This document shows positions 52,416 through 60,516 of a stretch of 64,000 nt of DNA, in pieces. Made by a program: the position numbers and the translations under genes. The notes beneath the pieces were generated by a model, which did not search any database, was not told where the DNA came from, and saw only the letters and a program-made list of their open reading frames with translations. This DNA comes from Streptomyces tateyamensis. Its GTDB lineage: Bacteria; Actinomycetota; Actinomycetes; Streptomycetales; Streptomycetaceae. Where the stretch lies: positions 62,001 through 126,000 of the forward strand of contig NZ_PYBW01000010.1 of NCBI RefSeq assembly GCF_003205575.1. The letters run 5' to 3'. The number at the start of each line of letters is the position of its first letter. Positions within the stretch are counted from its first letter, which is position 1.

Positions 52416-54307
52416 CCGCGCTCCTCCCCGGCCCCGTCCTGGTCGAACAGCATGCCCAGCTCCACCGACAGCGGCCCGGCCGGTGCGGTCAGCGCCGCCA
52501 CCGCGGTGCCCACCCCGGCCAGCGCGGCGGTCAGGTCCCCGGTCCCCTGGTCGGTCCCGGCCGCCGCCATGATCACCTTCAGCGAGCGGAGCAGCCCGGC
52601 GGCGGTGGCCGCGCCGGTGTGCCCGGCCCGGTAGGCGCCGAGCAGGTCCCGCACGGCCGGCGAGGCGGTGTTCAGGTACAGCCGCGCCTTGACGCTGCCG
52701 TCGGTGCGCGCGGTGAAGGCGCGGGCCAGCCGCAGCGCGGCCGACGGGATCCGGGCGTCCGCCTGGTCGTCCTCGATCCGGGCCTTGAGCTCGGCCTCCC
52801 GGTCCGGGACCAGCACCAGCGGCAGCCCGGGCGGGTCGAACCTGGCCGGCACCAGCTGCTCGCCCGGCTCGGCCAGCGCGGCGGCCAGCCAGCCGACCTC
52901 CTCGGCAGGCAGCGGCTGCTCCGGCTCGCGGAACAGCTCGCGGTTGCCGCTCTCGCTGCCCAGCTCGACGATCCGGCAGCCGCGCAGCTGGGCGTAGCGG
53001 CGCAGGAACGGCAGCACCGCGTAGCGGTCGCCGCGGGCGATCGGCACCCGCATCGCGCGGTAGAGCATCTCCTCGAAGCCGCCGCCGGAGCCGAGCGCGA
53101 CGTGCACCGCGCCGTCCCCGGCCGCGCGCAGCGCACCCGCCGTCAGTTCGCCCTGGGAGCTGGGCACCGGGACGTCGTCGGCGAGCAGGGTGAACAGCCG
53201 CTCGTCGCAGAGCGCGGCGCCCAGCAGGTCCTGGCCGTGCCGGGTCAGGATCCGGCGCCAGGCGGCCGGGTGCAGCCGGGCGGTCTCGTACAGGCCGTCC
53301 ACCACGGCGTCGGCCAGCGCCCGCTGCAGCGCCCGGTAGTGCTCGTCGCGCTGCAGGTCCTCGCGGCTGGCGGTGGGGGTGAGCCGGTTGGACTCGATCA
53401 CCCCGCCGACGAAGCCGGCCCAGCTGGGCAGCAGATCGCGGGCGTCCTCGCTGAGCAGCATGCCGCGCAGGTAGACCGACAGGTCCCGGTTGTCGGAGCT
53501 GCCGTAGCTGCCGCCGTCCTGCACCCAGAGCAGGCCGACCGCGTCGGTGGCCCCCTCGGCGGGCTCGAACGGGAAGGCCGTCAGCGGTTCGAAGCGGCGC
53601 CCGAAGGTGGCGGCGAACTCCATCCGGGCGGCGTGCCCGCGGGCCGGGCCGGGCTCCTCGCGCCAGGGCACCGGGATGTCGTTGACCGGGCGCGCGTCCT
53701 CGCCGACGAAGACCGGGATCGGCAGCAGCACGCAGTACCGGGCCAGCACCTCGCGCAGCGCGCCCTCGTCGGCCAGGTGCGCGTGCTCGGCCTTGAGCGC
53801 CAGCTCGACCACGGTGCCCGGCTCGGGGCGCGGCGCCACCGGCTCGACGGTGTACTGCTCGCCGCCGCGGCTGCGGTAGCGGTGGCCCAGGCCCGGCTCG
53901 CGGTGCGAGGTGGTGGTGACGGTGACCTGGTCGGCCACCGAGAAGGCGGACAGGAAGCCGAGGCCGAAGGCGCCGATCAGCTCCTCGTTGCCGGTCAGGT
54001 CGCGCAGCAGCCGGGTGTAGCCGGTGCCCACGGTGGCCAGGTAGGCGTGGATCTCGGGCTCGGTCAGGCCGGCCCCGGTGTCCTCGATCGCCACCGTCCG
54101 GGCCGCCTGGTCGGCGCGCACGGTGATCCGGGGACGCGCGGTGGTGTGCGGATCCTCCAGCCGGCGCCGGGTGTGCGAGTCATGGGCGTTCTGCACGAGC
54201 TCGCGCAGCGCGACCAGCGGGGTGGAATAGAGGTGGGTGGCGAGGACGCTGACCAGACCGCCCAGGTCGACCTCGGTACTGCGCAGGTTCTCCTGACCTT
54301 CAGACAT
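52412..54307 (-). CDS. Hsp90/HtpG-family molecular chaperone
   Basis: 631 residues. The GHKL ATPase site is complete: RELVQNAHDS (E36, N40), IEDTGAG (76-80) and GAFGLGFLSAF (112-122). The middle domain keeps GVIESNRLTPTASREDLQ, containing the catalytic-loop arginine. The C-terminal about 200 residues are divergent from HtpG. Start ATG 54307; the frame open to 54415 has no ribosome site. It is transcribed ahead of the TPR gene. It is best called an Hsp90 paralogue rather than standard HtpG. Confidence 0.88.
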   Translation of the reverse strand: MSEGQENLRSTEVDLGGLVSVLATHLYSTPLVALRELVQNAHDSHTRRRLEDPHTTARPRITVRADQAARTVAIEDTGAGLTEPEIHAYLATVGTGYTRLLRDLTGNEELIGAFGLGFLSAFSVADQVTVTTTSHREPGLGHRYRSRGGEQYTVEPVAPRPEPGTVVELALKAEHAHLADEGALREVLARYCVLLPIPVFVGEDARPVNDIPVPWREEPGPARGHAARMEFAATFGRRFEPLTAFPFEPAEGATDAVGLLWVQDGGSYGSSDNRDLSVYLRGMLLSEDARDLLPSWAGFVGGVIESNRLTPTASREDLQRDEHYRALQRALADAVVDGLYETARLHPAAWRRILTRHGQDLLGAALCDERLFTLLADDVPVPSSQGELTAGALRAAGDGAVHVALGSGGGFEEMLYRAMRVPIARGDRYAVLPFLRRYAQLRGCRIVELGSESGNRELFREPEQPLPAEEVGWLAAALAEPGEQLVPARFDPPGLPLVLVPDREAELKARIEDDQADARIPSAALRLARAFTARTDGSVKARLYLNTASPAVRDLLGAYRAGHTGAATAAGLLRSLKVIMAAAGTDQGTGDLTAALAGVGTAVAALTAPAGPLSVELGMLFDQDGAGEERG

Positions 54308-54557
54308 GGTGCCCCAGTCTGCCAGTCTGACAATCGACGGACCACCACTTATCGGCGCCGTCCCGGTCGGTGGACCAAACCTTTTCCGGTGGATTTCCTG
54401 CGGTAATAACCCCATTGAGCTAATCGGGGCCGAATTGCTGGCTGCGGCAGGGCGGGCCGGGTGATCCTGACGGAGCGACGTCAGTCACCGACGCGATCCG
54501 GGGCGGCCACCCCGGCAGCGTCAACTCGCAGCAGTACCAGCACTTCCAGGAGTCATC

Positions 54558-54875
54558 GTGTCCCGTACCCGTGCCCTCACCGCGATCACCGCGCTCGGCG
54601 CCTTCCTCGTCCTCGGCATCGGCAGCGCCCAGGCCGACAACGGCTCCGGCGCCTCCAACAACTCGAACGCCGGCGTGGTCAGCAACTGGGGCTCCGGAAA
54701 CGTGGTCGGCAGCGTGACCGGCAACAACAACGCCGCCCAGCAGGTGGCCACCGGTGCCGGCGGCAGCAACCAGAACAACTCCGCCCTGGTGGCCGGGAAC
54801 TCCGGCAACATCGGCGCCCTGCAGGGCAACCTCGGCTACCTCCACGCGGTGCACGGCGTGCCCGCCGGCGAGTGA
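54558..54875 (+). CDS. small secreted Asn/Gly/Ser-rich protein
   Basis: 105 residues from GTG 54558 with AGGAG seven bases upstream. A clean signal peptide (SRTRALTAITALGAFLVLG, cleavage near AQA-DN) precedes a mature region full of Asn, Gly, Ser and Val (GNVVGSVTGNNNAAQQV), reminiscent of curlin or chaplin-like amyloid repeats but without the chaplin cysteines. A role at the cell surface of aerial hyphae is conceivable. The strong terminator at 54886-54931 supports an independent gene. Confidence 0.7.
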   Translation: MSRTRALTAITALGAFLVLGIGSAQADNGSGASNNSNAGVVSNWGSGNVVGSVTGNNNAAQQVATGAGGSNQNNSALVAGNSGNIGALQGNLGYLHAVHGVPAGE

Positions 54876-54885
54876 CCAGCGCGTG

Positions 54886-54931
54886 CTGACGCTGCGGGGC
54901 GGGCCCGGCCGGGTCCGCCCCGCAGCGTCAG
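54886..54931. terminator. long hairpin between converging genes
   Basis: CTGACGCTGCGGGGCGG pairs with CCGCCCCGCAGCGTCAG (17 bp) around a 12-base loop. It serves the secreted peptide gene and the tandem-TetR gene. Confidence 0.92.
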
Positions 54932-54951
54932 TCCCGTCCACCCCCTCGGCG

Positions 54952-56166
54952 TCAGCCGGACCCGAGGCCGAGCGCGGCGCGGGCCAGCGGGCCCAGTGCG
55001 GGCTCCAGTCGGCCGCTCTGCCGCTGCTCGGGGCGGCGCACCCCGTCGTTCACCACGGCGAACATCGCGTGCACCCGCACCCGCGCCTCGGGCTTGTCGT
55101 ACTCCGGGTGCAGGCGCTGCAACAACTCCACCCAGATCCGCAGGAAGTCGCGCCGGAAGTCCAGCGCCGCCTTGCGGTCCGGCTCGGCCAGCCGCTCGGT
55201 CTCGCTGACCATGGCCCCCAGGTAGTGGTGGTGCCGGCGGGCGAATTCCAGGTAGGCGTCCAGCCCCTGGCGCAGGGCGGCGGCCGGCTCGCCCGGCACC
55301 GCGAGCACCTCGGCCACCTCGTGCCAGAGCCGCTCCCGGCAGCGGACCAGGGCGGCGGCCAGCAGGTCGGCCTTGGTCGGGAAGTGCTTGTAGAGGCTGG
55401 GCCCGGCGATGCCGACCGCCGCACCGAGCCGGTCGGTGCTGACGTTGTCGAAGCCGTGCTCGTCGAACAGCCGGACCGCCGCGGCCAGCAGTTCCTCGCG
55501 CCGCCCGGCCAGGGCCGCCGGTCGGGCCGAAGCCGCGCCCGCACCCGTTCCTGACGGCGCGTCAAGCTCGGTCTCCAGCAGGTCGAGCAACAGCTGTACC
55601 AAGAGCCGCCGGGGCGGCGCGAAGGTGTGGTACGACAGGCTGCCGGCCGCCGACAGGGCCGCCCAGACCGCCGACTCGGCCTGCGCCGGGGCCAGTTCGG
55701 GCCGGGCCCGACCGAGCAGCTCAGCACCCGCACGGACCGTGGCGCGCAGCGAGCGGCGCAGCTCGGCCCGCTGCGGCGCGGGCAGCAACCGGGCGTCGCG
55801 CTGCCACAGGGTGCCCAACTCCCGTCGCTCCAGCGCGACCTGGGCCAGCGCCTCGGCCAGCGGCCGGGCACCGCCCAGCCGCACAGCGGCAGGCGCCGCG
55901 ACGGCGGGCGGCGCAGCGTCCGCGGCGGCCCGTGCGACCGCCGCCGCGAGCTCGGCCAGGCCGTCCCGCACCGCCTGGCGGAGCAGCTCCGGTTTGCCCC
56001 GGAAGTGCCGGTAGAGCGCGGGCGCGGTGATCCCGACGGCGGCGGCCACCTCGGCCATCGCCACCTGGTGGTAGCCGCGCCGGTGGAACTGCTCGGCAGC
56101 GGCCAGCAGGATCTGCCCGCGCCGCCCACGCGGCCGGCGGGCCGCTTCGGCGGCCGTGCGCTGCAT
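54952..56166 (-). CDS. tandem TetR regulator with two DNA-binding domains
   Basis: 404 residues from ATG 56166 (AGGAGG eight bases upstream). Two complete TetR modules: HTH 1 at about 18-65 (VAMAEVAAAVGITAPALYRHF) and HTH 2 at about 225-275 (VSTDRLGAAVGIAGPSLYKHF), split as GITAPALYRHF and GIAGPSLYKHF. Each is followed by a helical ligand domain. It is divergent from the acyl-CoA dehydrogenase gene and probably controls fatty acid degradation. Confidence 0.87.
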   Translation of the reverse strand: MQRTAAEAARRPRGRRGQILLAAAEQFHRRGYHQVAMAEVAAAVGITAPALYRHFRGKPELLRQAVRDGLAELAAAVARAAADAAPPAVAAPAAVRLGGARPLAEALAQVALERRELGTLWQRDARLLPAPQRAELRRSLRATVRAGAELLGRARPELAPAQAESAVWAALSAAGSLSYHTFAPPRRLLVQLLLDLLETELDAPSGTGAGAASARPAALAGRREELLAAAVRLFDEHGFDNVSTDRLGAAVGIAGPSLYKHFPTKADLLAAALVRCRERLWHEVAEVLAVPGEPAAALRQGLDAYLEFARRHHHYLGAMVSETERLAEPDRKAALDFRRDFLRIWVELLQRLHPEYDKPEARVRVHAMFAVVNDGVRRPEQRQSGRLEPALGPLARAALGLGSG

Positions 56167-56253
56167 CGGGCCACCTCCTCGCACCGGCTCGATCCCAGCT
56201 ACCAATCATTCACATAAAGCCGCCGCAGGTCCACCGCCACGGGGCCGCTGTCC

Positions 56254-56276
56254 GTCGCAACCAGTGATCTTGCGAC
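56254..56276. promoter_or_regulatory. inverted repeat in the divergent TetR-acyl-CoA dehydrogenase region
   Basis: GTCGCAA and TTGCGAC are 7-bp arms separated by nine bases, midway between both starts. It is the best candidate operator for the tandem TetR protein. Confidence 0.55.
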
Positions 56277-56355
56277 TGCGCGTGGGCTCTGGACAGCGAA
56301 GCTACTCGGGATTAACTTAGCCAGCGATCACCCTCTGCCCGAAGGGAGCGCCGCC

Positions 56356-57513
56356 GTGCGCCGGACTGTGTACAACGAGGACCACGAGGCGTTCCGCGCC
56401 ACCATCCGGGACTTCATCGCCAAGGAGGTCGTCCCGGTCTACGAGAGCTGGGAGGCCGAGGGCCACCCGCCGCGCGCGTTCTACAACAAGCTCGGCGACC
56501 TGGGCGTCTTCGGCATCGAGGTGCCGGAGGAGTTCGGCGGCGCGGGCGAGAGCGGCTTCAAGTACCAGGCCGTGATCACCGAGGAGGTGGCCCGGGCCGG
56601 CGTCAGCTTCGGCTCCTCGGGCGTGCACACCGGCCTGGTGCTGCCCTACCTGCTGGAGTACGCCAACGAGGAGCAGAAGCAGCGCTGGCTGCCGAAGTTC
56701 GTCACCGGCGAGATGATGACCGCGATCGCCATGACCGAGCCGGGCACCGGCTCCGACCTGGCCGGCATCACCAGCACCGCCAAGCTCTCCGCCGACGGCA
56801 CCCACTACGTGCTCAACGGCGCCAAGACCTTCATCACCGGCGGCGCGCTGGCCGACATGGTGCTGGTGGTCTGCCGCACCAGCCCGTACGACCCGGCCAA
56901 CCGCCGCGCGGGCCTGTCGATCCTCTGCGTGGACACCACGCTGGAGGGCTACTCGGTCGGCCGCAAGCTGCACAAGATCGGCCTGCGCACCTCGGACACC
57001 GCCGAGCTCTCCTTCGTGGACGTCAAGGTCCCGGTCGAGGACCTGCTCGGCGAGGAGGGCAAGGCGTTCAGCTACCTGACCCACAACCTGGTGCAGGAGC
57101 GCCTGGCAATCGCGGTCGGCGGCTACGCGGCGGCCGCGGCGGCGGTCAACTTCGCGCTGCAGTACGTCAAGGACCGCAAGGTCTTCGGCCTGGCGGTGGC
57201 CGACTTCCAGAACACCAAGTTCGTGCTGGCCGACTGCAAGTCCCAGGTCACCGCGATGCAGGCGTTCGTGGACCAGGCCCTGGAGCTCTACCAGACCGGC
57301 GACCTGTCGGTGGCCGACGCCGCCGAGGCGAAGCTCTTCTGCACCGAGGCCGCCTCCGTGGTGATCGACAAGTGCCTCCAGCTGCACGGCGGTTACGGCT
57401 ACATCCTGGAGTACCCGATCGCCCGCCTCTACACCGACAACCGGGTCTTCCGGATCTACGGCGGCACCAGCGAGGTCATGAAGACCATCATCGCCAAGTC
57501 GATGGGCATGTAA
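56356..57513 (+). CDS. acyl-CoA dehydrogenase
   Basis: 385 residues starting at GTG 56356 (GGGAG eight bases upstream). The FAD and substrate motifs are present: AMTEPGTGSDLAGI, GAKTFITGG and LQLHGGYGYILEYP. The catalytic base is probably E373 in YGGTSEVMK, the position used by medium- and short-chain enzymes. It catalyses alpha,beta-oxidation of acyl-CoA. It is followed by an acyl-CoA synthetase 123 bases downstream. Confidence 0.92.
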   Translation: MRRTVYNEDHEAFRATIRDFIAKEVVPVYESWEAEGHPPRAFYNKLGDLGVFGIEVPEEFGGAGESGFKYQAVITEEVARAGVSFGSSGVHTGLVLPYLLEYANEEQKQRWLPKFVTGEMMTAIAMTEPGTGSDLAGITSTAKLSADGTHYVLNGAKTFITGGALADMVLVVCRTSPYDPANRRAGLSILCVDTTLEGYSVGRKLHKIGLRTSDTAELSFVDVKVPVEDLLGEEGKAFSYLTHNLVQERLAIAVGGYAAAAAAVNFALQYVKDRKVFGLAVADFQNTKFVLADCKSQVTAMQAFVDQALELYQTGDLSVADAAEAKLFCTEAASVVIDKCLQLHGGYGYILEYPIARLYTDNRVFRIYGGTSEVMKTIIAKSMGM

Positions 57514-57636
57514 CCGGCTCCCCTCCCCGGGGACCGCCCCCACGCTCGTCCGGTCCCCTCCGGCGGCGGGCCGCCGACACCAACGGCCCGCCGCCGTCCC
57601 CCGTTTCCGGGCTCCACCAGGACCGAGGACGCGCCG

Positions 57637-59340
57637 ATGACCACCCCGCCCAGCAGCTCGCTCGCCGTCGTCGCCCGGGTGCAGGCCGCCCTCGCGGCCC
57701 CGGGCACCCCGTTCCACGCCGTCGACACCCCGCTGGGCCGCCGCTACACCGCCGGCCCCGCCGTACTGCGGGACTTCCTGGCCACCACCCTGGCCCACGG
57801 CGACCGCCCCTACCTGCGGTTGGACGGCGCCGGGTACAGCTACGCCGAGCACCACGCGGCCGCGGCCGCGCTGGCCCACCGCTGGCTGGACGAGTACGGG
57901 CTGCGCCCCGGCGACCGGGTGGCGATCGCGATGCGCAACCTGCCGCAGTGGCAGGTGGTGTTCTGGGCCGCCCAGCTGGCCGGACTGATCGCGGTGCCGC
58001 TGAACGGCTGGTGGCAGGCCGCGGAGCTGGCCCAGGCGCTGGACGACTGCACCCCCGCGCTGCTGGTCACCGACCCGGAGCGGACCGAGCGGGTGCTCCC
58101 CTGGCTGGACGCGCAGGCCGAGCGACCCTGGCTGCTCACCGTCGGCGTGTCGGGCCCGGTGACCCGGGAGCGGACCGAGCGGTTCGAGGAACTGCCGCCG
58201 CCGGCCCCGGGCACCCCCGCCCCCGAGGTGCTGATCCGCCCCGAGGACGACGCGACCATCATGTACACCTCGGGCACCACCGGTCGGCCCAAGGGCGTGG
58301 TGGCCACCCAGGCCGCCTGGTGCGCGGCCACCCTCTCCCCGCGGTTCTTCGCCGCCACCTCCGCGCTCACCGCGGGCCGGGACCTCAGCCAGGCCAAGCC
58401 GCAGACGGTGCTGCTGACCTTCCCCTTCTTCCACGTGGCCGCCTTCACCACGCTCTTCCCGCTGATGGCGGCGGGCGGCAGCGCGGTGCTGCTGCGCAAG
58501 TGGGACCCGGCGCTGGCCCTGGAGCTGATCGCCGAGCACCGGATCACCACCTACTCCGGGGTGCCGGCCACCGCGCTGGGCCTGCTGGACGCGGCCGACG
58601 CCGCCGGGCCGGCCGCGCTCGGCAGCCTCACCACGGTGAACACCGGCGGCGCGGCCGCCCCGCCCGAGCTGGCCCGGCGGATCGCCCGCCGCTTCGACGG
58701 CCGGGTCGAGGCCCGCAACGGCTACGGCCTCACCGAGACCTGCGGCGGGGTGATCGCCAACGTCGGCGCGCGCTACCTGGAGCACCCGGACAGCATCGGC
58801 CGCCCCTCCCCCGGGATCGCGGTGCGGATCGCCGACCCGGAGGGCCGGGCGCTGCCCGAGGGCGCGGTGGGCGAGCTCTGGCTGCGCGGCCAGGCGGTCT
58901 TCCGCGGCTACTGGAACCAGCCCGAGGCCACCGCGGCCGCCTTCGGCCCGCAGCACTGGTTCCGCACCGGCGACCTGGCCCGGGTGCACGAGGGCGAGGT
59001 CTACGTGGTCGACCGGATCAAGGACCTGGTGATCCGCGGCGGCGAGAACGTCTTCTGCGTCGAGGTCGAGGGCGTGCTGCACGAGCACCCGGCGGTCCTG
59101 GACGCCGCGGTGCTGGGCGTGCCGCACCCACAGCTGGGCGAGGAGGTGGCGGCGGTGGTCCGGCTGCGCCCGGGCGCCACGGCCGACGCCGAGCAGCTGC
59201 GCGCCCACGTGGCGAGCCGGCTGGCCGCCTTCAAGGTGCCCGCCCACGTGGTCTTCCGCGCCGACGACCTGCCGCGCAACCCGACCGGCAAGATCCTCAA
59301 GGCCGAGCTGCGGGCCGCCCTGCAGGCCGAGCTGGGCTGA
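57637..59340 (+). CDS. acyl-CoA synthetase (AMP-forming)
   Basis: 567 residues. The P-loop TIMYTSGTTGRPKGV (about 206-220), the A5 motif NGYGLTET (about 361-368), and the C-terminal domain with RTGDLARVHEGEVYVVDRIKD (split RTGDLARVHE and VDRIKD) and terminal K in PTGKILKAEL identify the ANL superfamily. It activates a carboxylic acid to its CoA thioester. With the acyl-CoA dehydrogenase it forms a fatty-acid or side-chain degradation module. No start ambiguity. Confidence 0.9.
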   Translation: MTTPPSSSLAVVARVQAALAAPGTPFHAVDTPLGRRYTAGPAVLRDFLATTLAHGDRPYLRLDGAGYSYAEHHAAAAALAHRWLDEYGLRPGDRVAIAMRNLPQWQVVFWAAQLAGLIAVPLNGWWQAAELAQALDDCTPALLVTDPERTERVLPWLDAQAERPWLLTVGVSGPVTRERTERFEELPPPAPGTPAPEVLIRPEDDATIMYTSGTTGRPKGVVATQAAWCAATLSPRFFAATSALTAGRDLSQAKPQTVLLTFPFFHVAAFTTLFPLMAAGGSAVLLRKWDPALALELIAEHRITTYSGVPATALGLLDAADAAGPAALGSLTTVNTGGAAAPPELARRIARRFDGRVEARNGYGLTETCGGVIANVGARYLEHPDSIGRPSPGIAVRIADPEGRALPEGAVGELWLRGQAVFRGYWNQPEATAAAFGPQHWFRTGDLARVHEGEVYVVDRIKDLVIRGGENVFCVEVEGVLHEHPAVLDAAVLGVPHPQLGEEVAAVVRLRPGATADAEQLRAHVASRLAAFKVPAHVVFRADDLPRNPTGKILKAELRAALQAELG

Positions 59341-59349
59341 GCCGGTCCG

Positions 59350-59613
59350 TCAGTTGGCCGGCGCGCTGCTGCGCCAGGCGTCCAGGCCGGCCTGCGAGGC
59401 CGCCTTGGCCTGGGCCAGCGTCCGGGCGGCCCGCTCGCCGGGGGCCGTCTCCAGCCGACGCACCCAGCTGCGGCCCGCGGTCACCAGCGCCGCACCCACC
59501 AGCGCCGTGCCCAGCAGCCCGGCGGCCGCACCGACGCCGCCGAGCACCAGCCCCGCCGCGAGCATCTTGCGGTTGACCTCGAACCCGCCGAAGAACTTCA
59601 TCTCAGTAACCAT
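59350..59613 (-). CDS. small membrane protein
   Basis: 87 residues with one hydrophobic, glycine-rich segment ([23 protein letters not shown]) and a basic helical tail. The start is ATG 59613 or 59601; no strong ribosome site marks either. No family is recognised. It is convergent with the acyl-CoA synthetase. Confidence 0.6.
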   Translation of the reverse strand: MVTEMKFFGGFEVNRKMLAAGLVLGGVGAAAGLLGTALVGAALVTAGRSWVRRLETAPGERAARTLAQAKAASQAGLDAWRSSAPAN

Positions 59614-59907
59614 GCCGCCACCCTGCGCCACGCCCGACCCCGGCGCACCCGGACAGGTCCGACCGGGTGCCGTCGCGGCGGCCGCCGCGCGGCGGTGCAC
59701 ATTTCGCAACGAACATCCCGAATCGGTCTCGCCAGGCCCGGGCACACCCGGGCGAAACCGCATGAAGGCCGCAGCGCCACTCCGTTTTTGACCACGGTTT
59801 CCAGACCGGTGTATACGATGCCTGACGTAGCCAGGCATACTGGCGGTGTCGGGCGGCCCGCCCGGCTCCTCACACGGCTAGAAATCCGAAGGGACCGGTG
59901 GTCAGGG

Positions 59908-60177
59908 ATGTTCCGCAACGGTCTGGAGCCCTGGCACCTCCTGGTGGTGCTGGCTGTTCTCATCCTGCTGTTCGGCTCGAAGAAGCTCCCGGAGATGGCG
60001 CGCGGCCTCGGTAAGTCGATGCGCATCCTGAAGGCCGAGACCAAGGCCATGCGTGAGGACGACGCGCCGGCCGACAACATCAAGGCGCAGTCCACCGCCA
60101 CCGAGCAGGCGCGCCCGGCCGTCGAGCCGATCACCGTGACCAAGGTCGAGGACGTCACCAAGCCACAGGCCAGCTGA
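59908..60177 (+). CDS. tatA: TatA, twin-arginine translocase subunit
   Basis: 89 residues: a short N terminus (FRNGLEPWH), one membrane helix ([19 protein letters not shown]), then the amphipathic helix [19 protein letters not shown] and a charged tail. This is the full TatA/E layout. TatA forms the translocation pore for folded proteins. AT-rich promoter DNA with the inverted repeat ATGCCTG/CAGGCAT (59818-59838) lies upstream. TatC is not adjacent, so this is probably an additional tatA copy. Confidence 0.9.
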   Translation: MFRNGLEPWHLLVVLAVLILLFGSKKLPEMARGLGKSMRILKAETKAMREDDAPADNIKAQSTATEQARPAVEPITVTKVEDVTKPQAS

Positions 60178-60230
60178 GGCCCACCCGGCCCGCCGCAGCC
60201 GCGCAAGCGGATGCGAGCTGCCGACCCGAG

Positions 60231-60268
60231 CCCCTGACACACCGTCGCCGCACGGAGTGTCAGGGGCT
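60231..60268 (+). terminator. hairpin downstream of tatA
   Basis: GCCCCTGACAC pairs with GTGTCAGGGGC (11 bp, 16-base loop), 54 bases after the tatA stop, and is followed by TTCGT. Confidence 0.85.
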
Positions 60269-60273
60269 TCGTC

Positions 60274-60471
60274 ATGCCCGGTGCTCGGTGGTGCGCGGGG
60301 CTTGGTAGTGCCCGGCGCCCGGTGGTGCCCGGGGGCCACGCCGAGACGCACGGGGGCGCGTTCTGCGCCTCCTGCGGCCACAAGCTGGCCGACCCCGGGG
60401 CCTGCCGCTCCTGCGAGCAGCCGGTGCCCGAGGGGGCGGCGTTCTGTCCCACCTGCGGGAACCGGCAGTAG
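60274..60471 (+). CDS. small zinc-ribbon protein (possibly a remnant)
   Basis: 65 residues. The second half carries two zinc knuckles (FCASCGHKL and FCPTCGNRQ, with CRSCEQ between), a double zinc-ribbon pattern. The first half, from a repeated GTGCCCGGTG-type DNA stretch, looks low complexity and may not be translated; no ribosome site is visible. It could be the C-terminal remnant of a larger protein. Confidence 0.5.
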   Translation: MPGARWCAGLGSARRPVVPGGHAETHGGAFCASCGHKLADPGACRSCEQPVPEGAAFCPTCGNRQ

Positions 60472-60516
60472 CGCCGGCCGACCCGCCTGCCCACCCGGTG
60501 CGGGCGGGTCGGCGGG

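Noticed and set aside
48174-52634. A 1486-codon open frame on the plus strand
   Set aside because: It is antisense to the ThrE-like, TPR and Hsp90-family genes and has shadow-frame composition (Arg, His, Gln, Gly) with no domain.
56317-59247. A 976-codon open frame on the minus strand
   Set aside because: It is the antisense shadow of the acyl-CoA dehydrogenase and acyl-CoA synthetase genes.
60274-60360. Repeated GTGCCCGGTG-like DNA before the zinc-ribbon codons considered as a promoter element
   Set aside because: Copies are degenerate and in no regular register; I see no clear -35/-10 pair.
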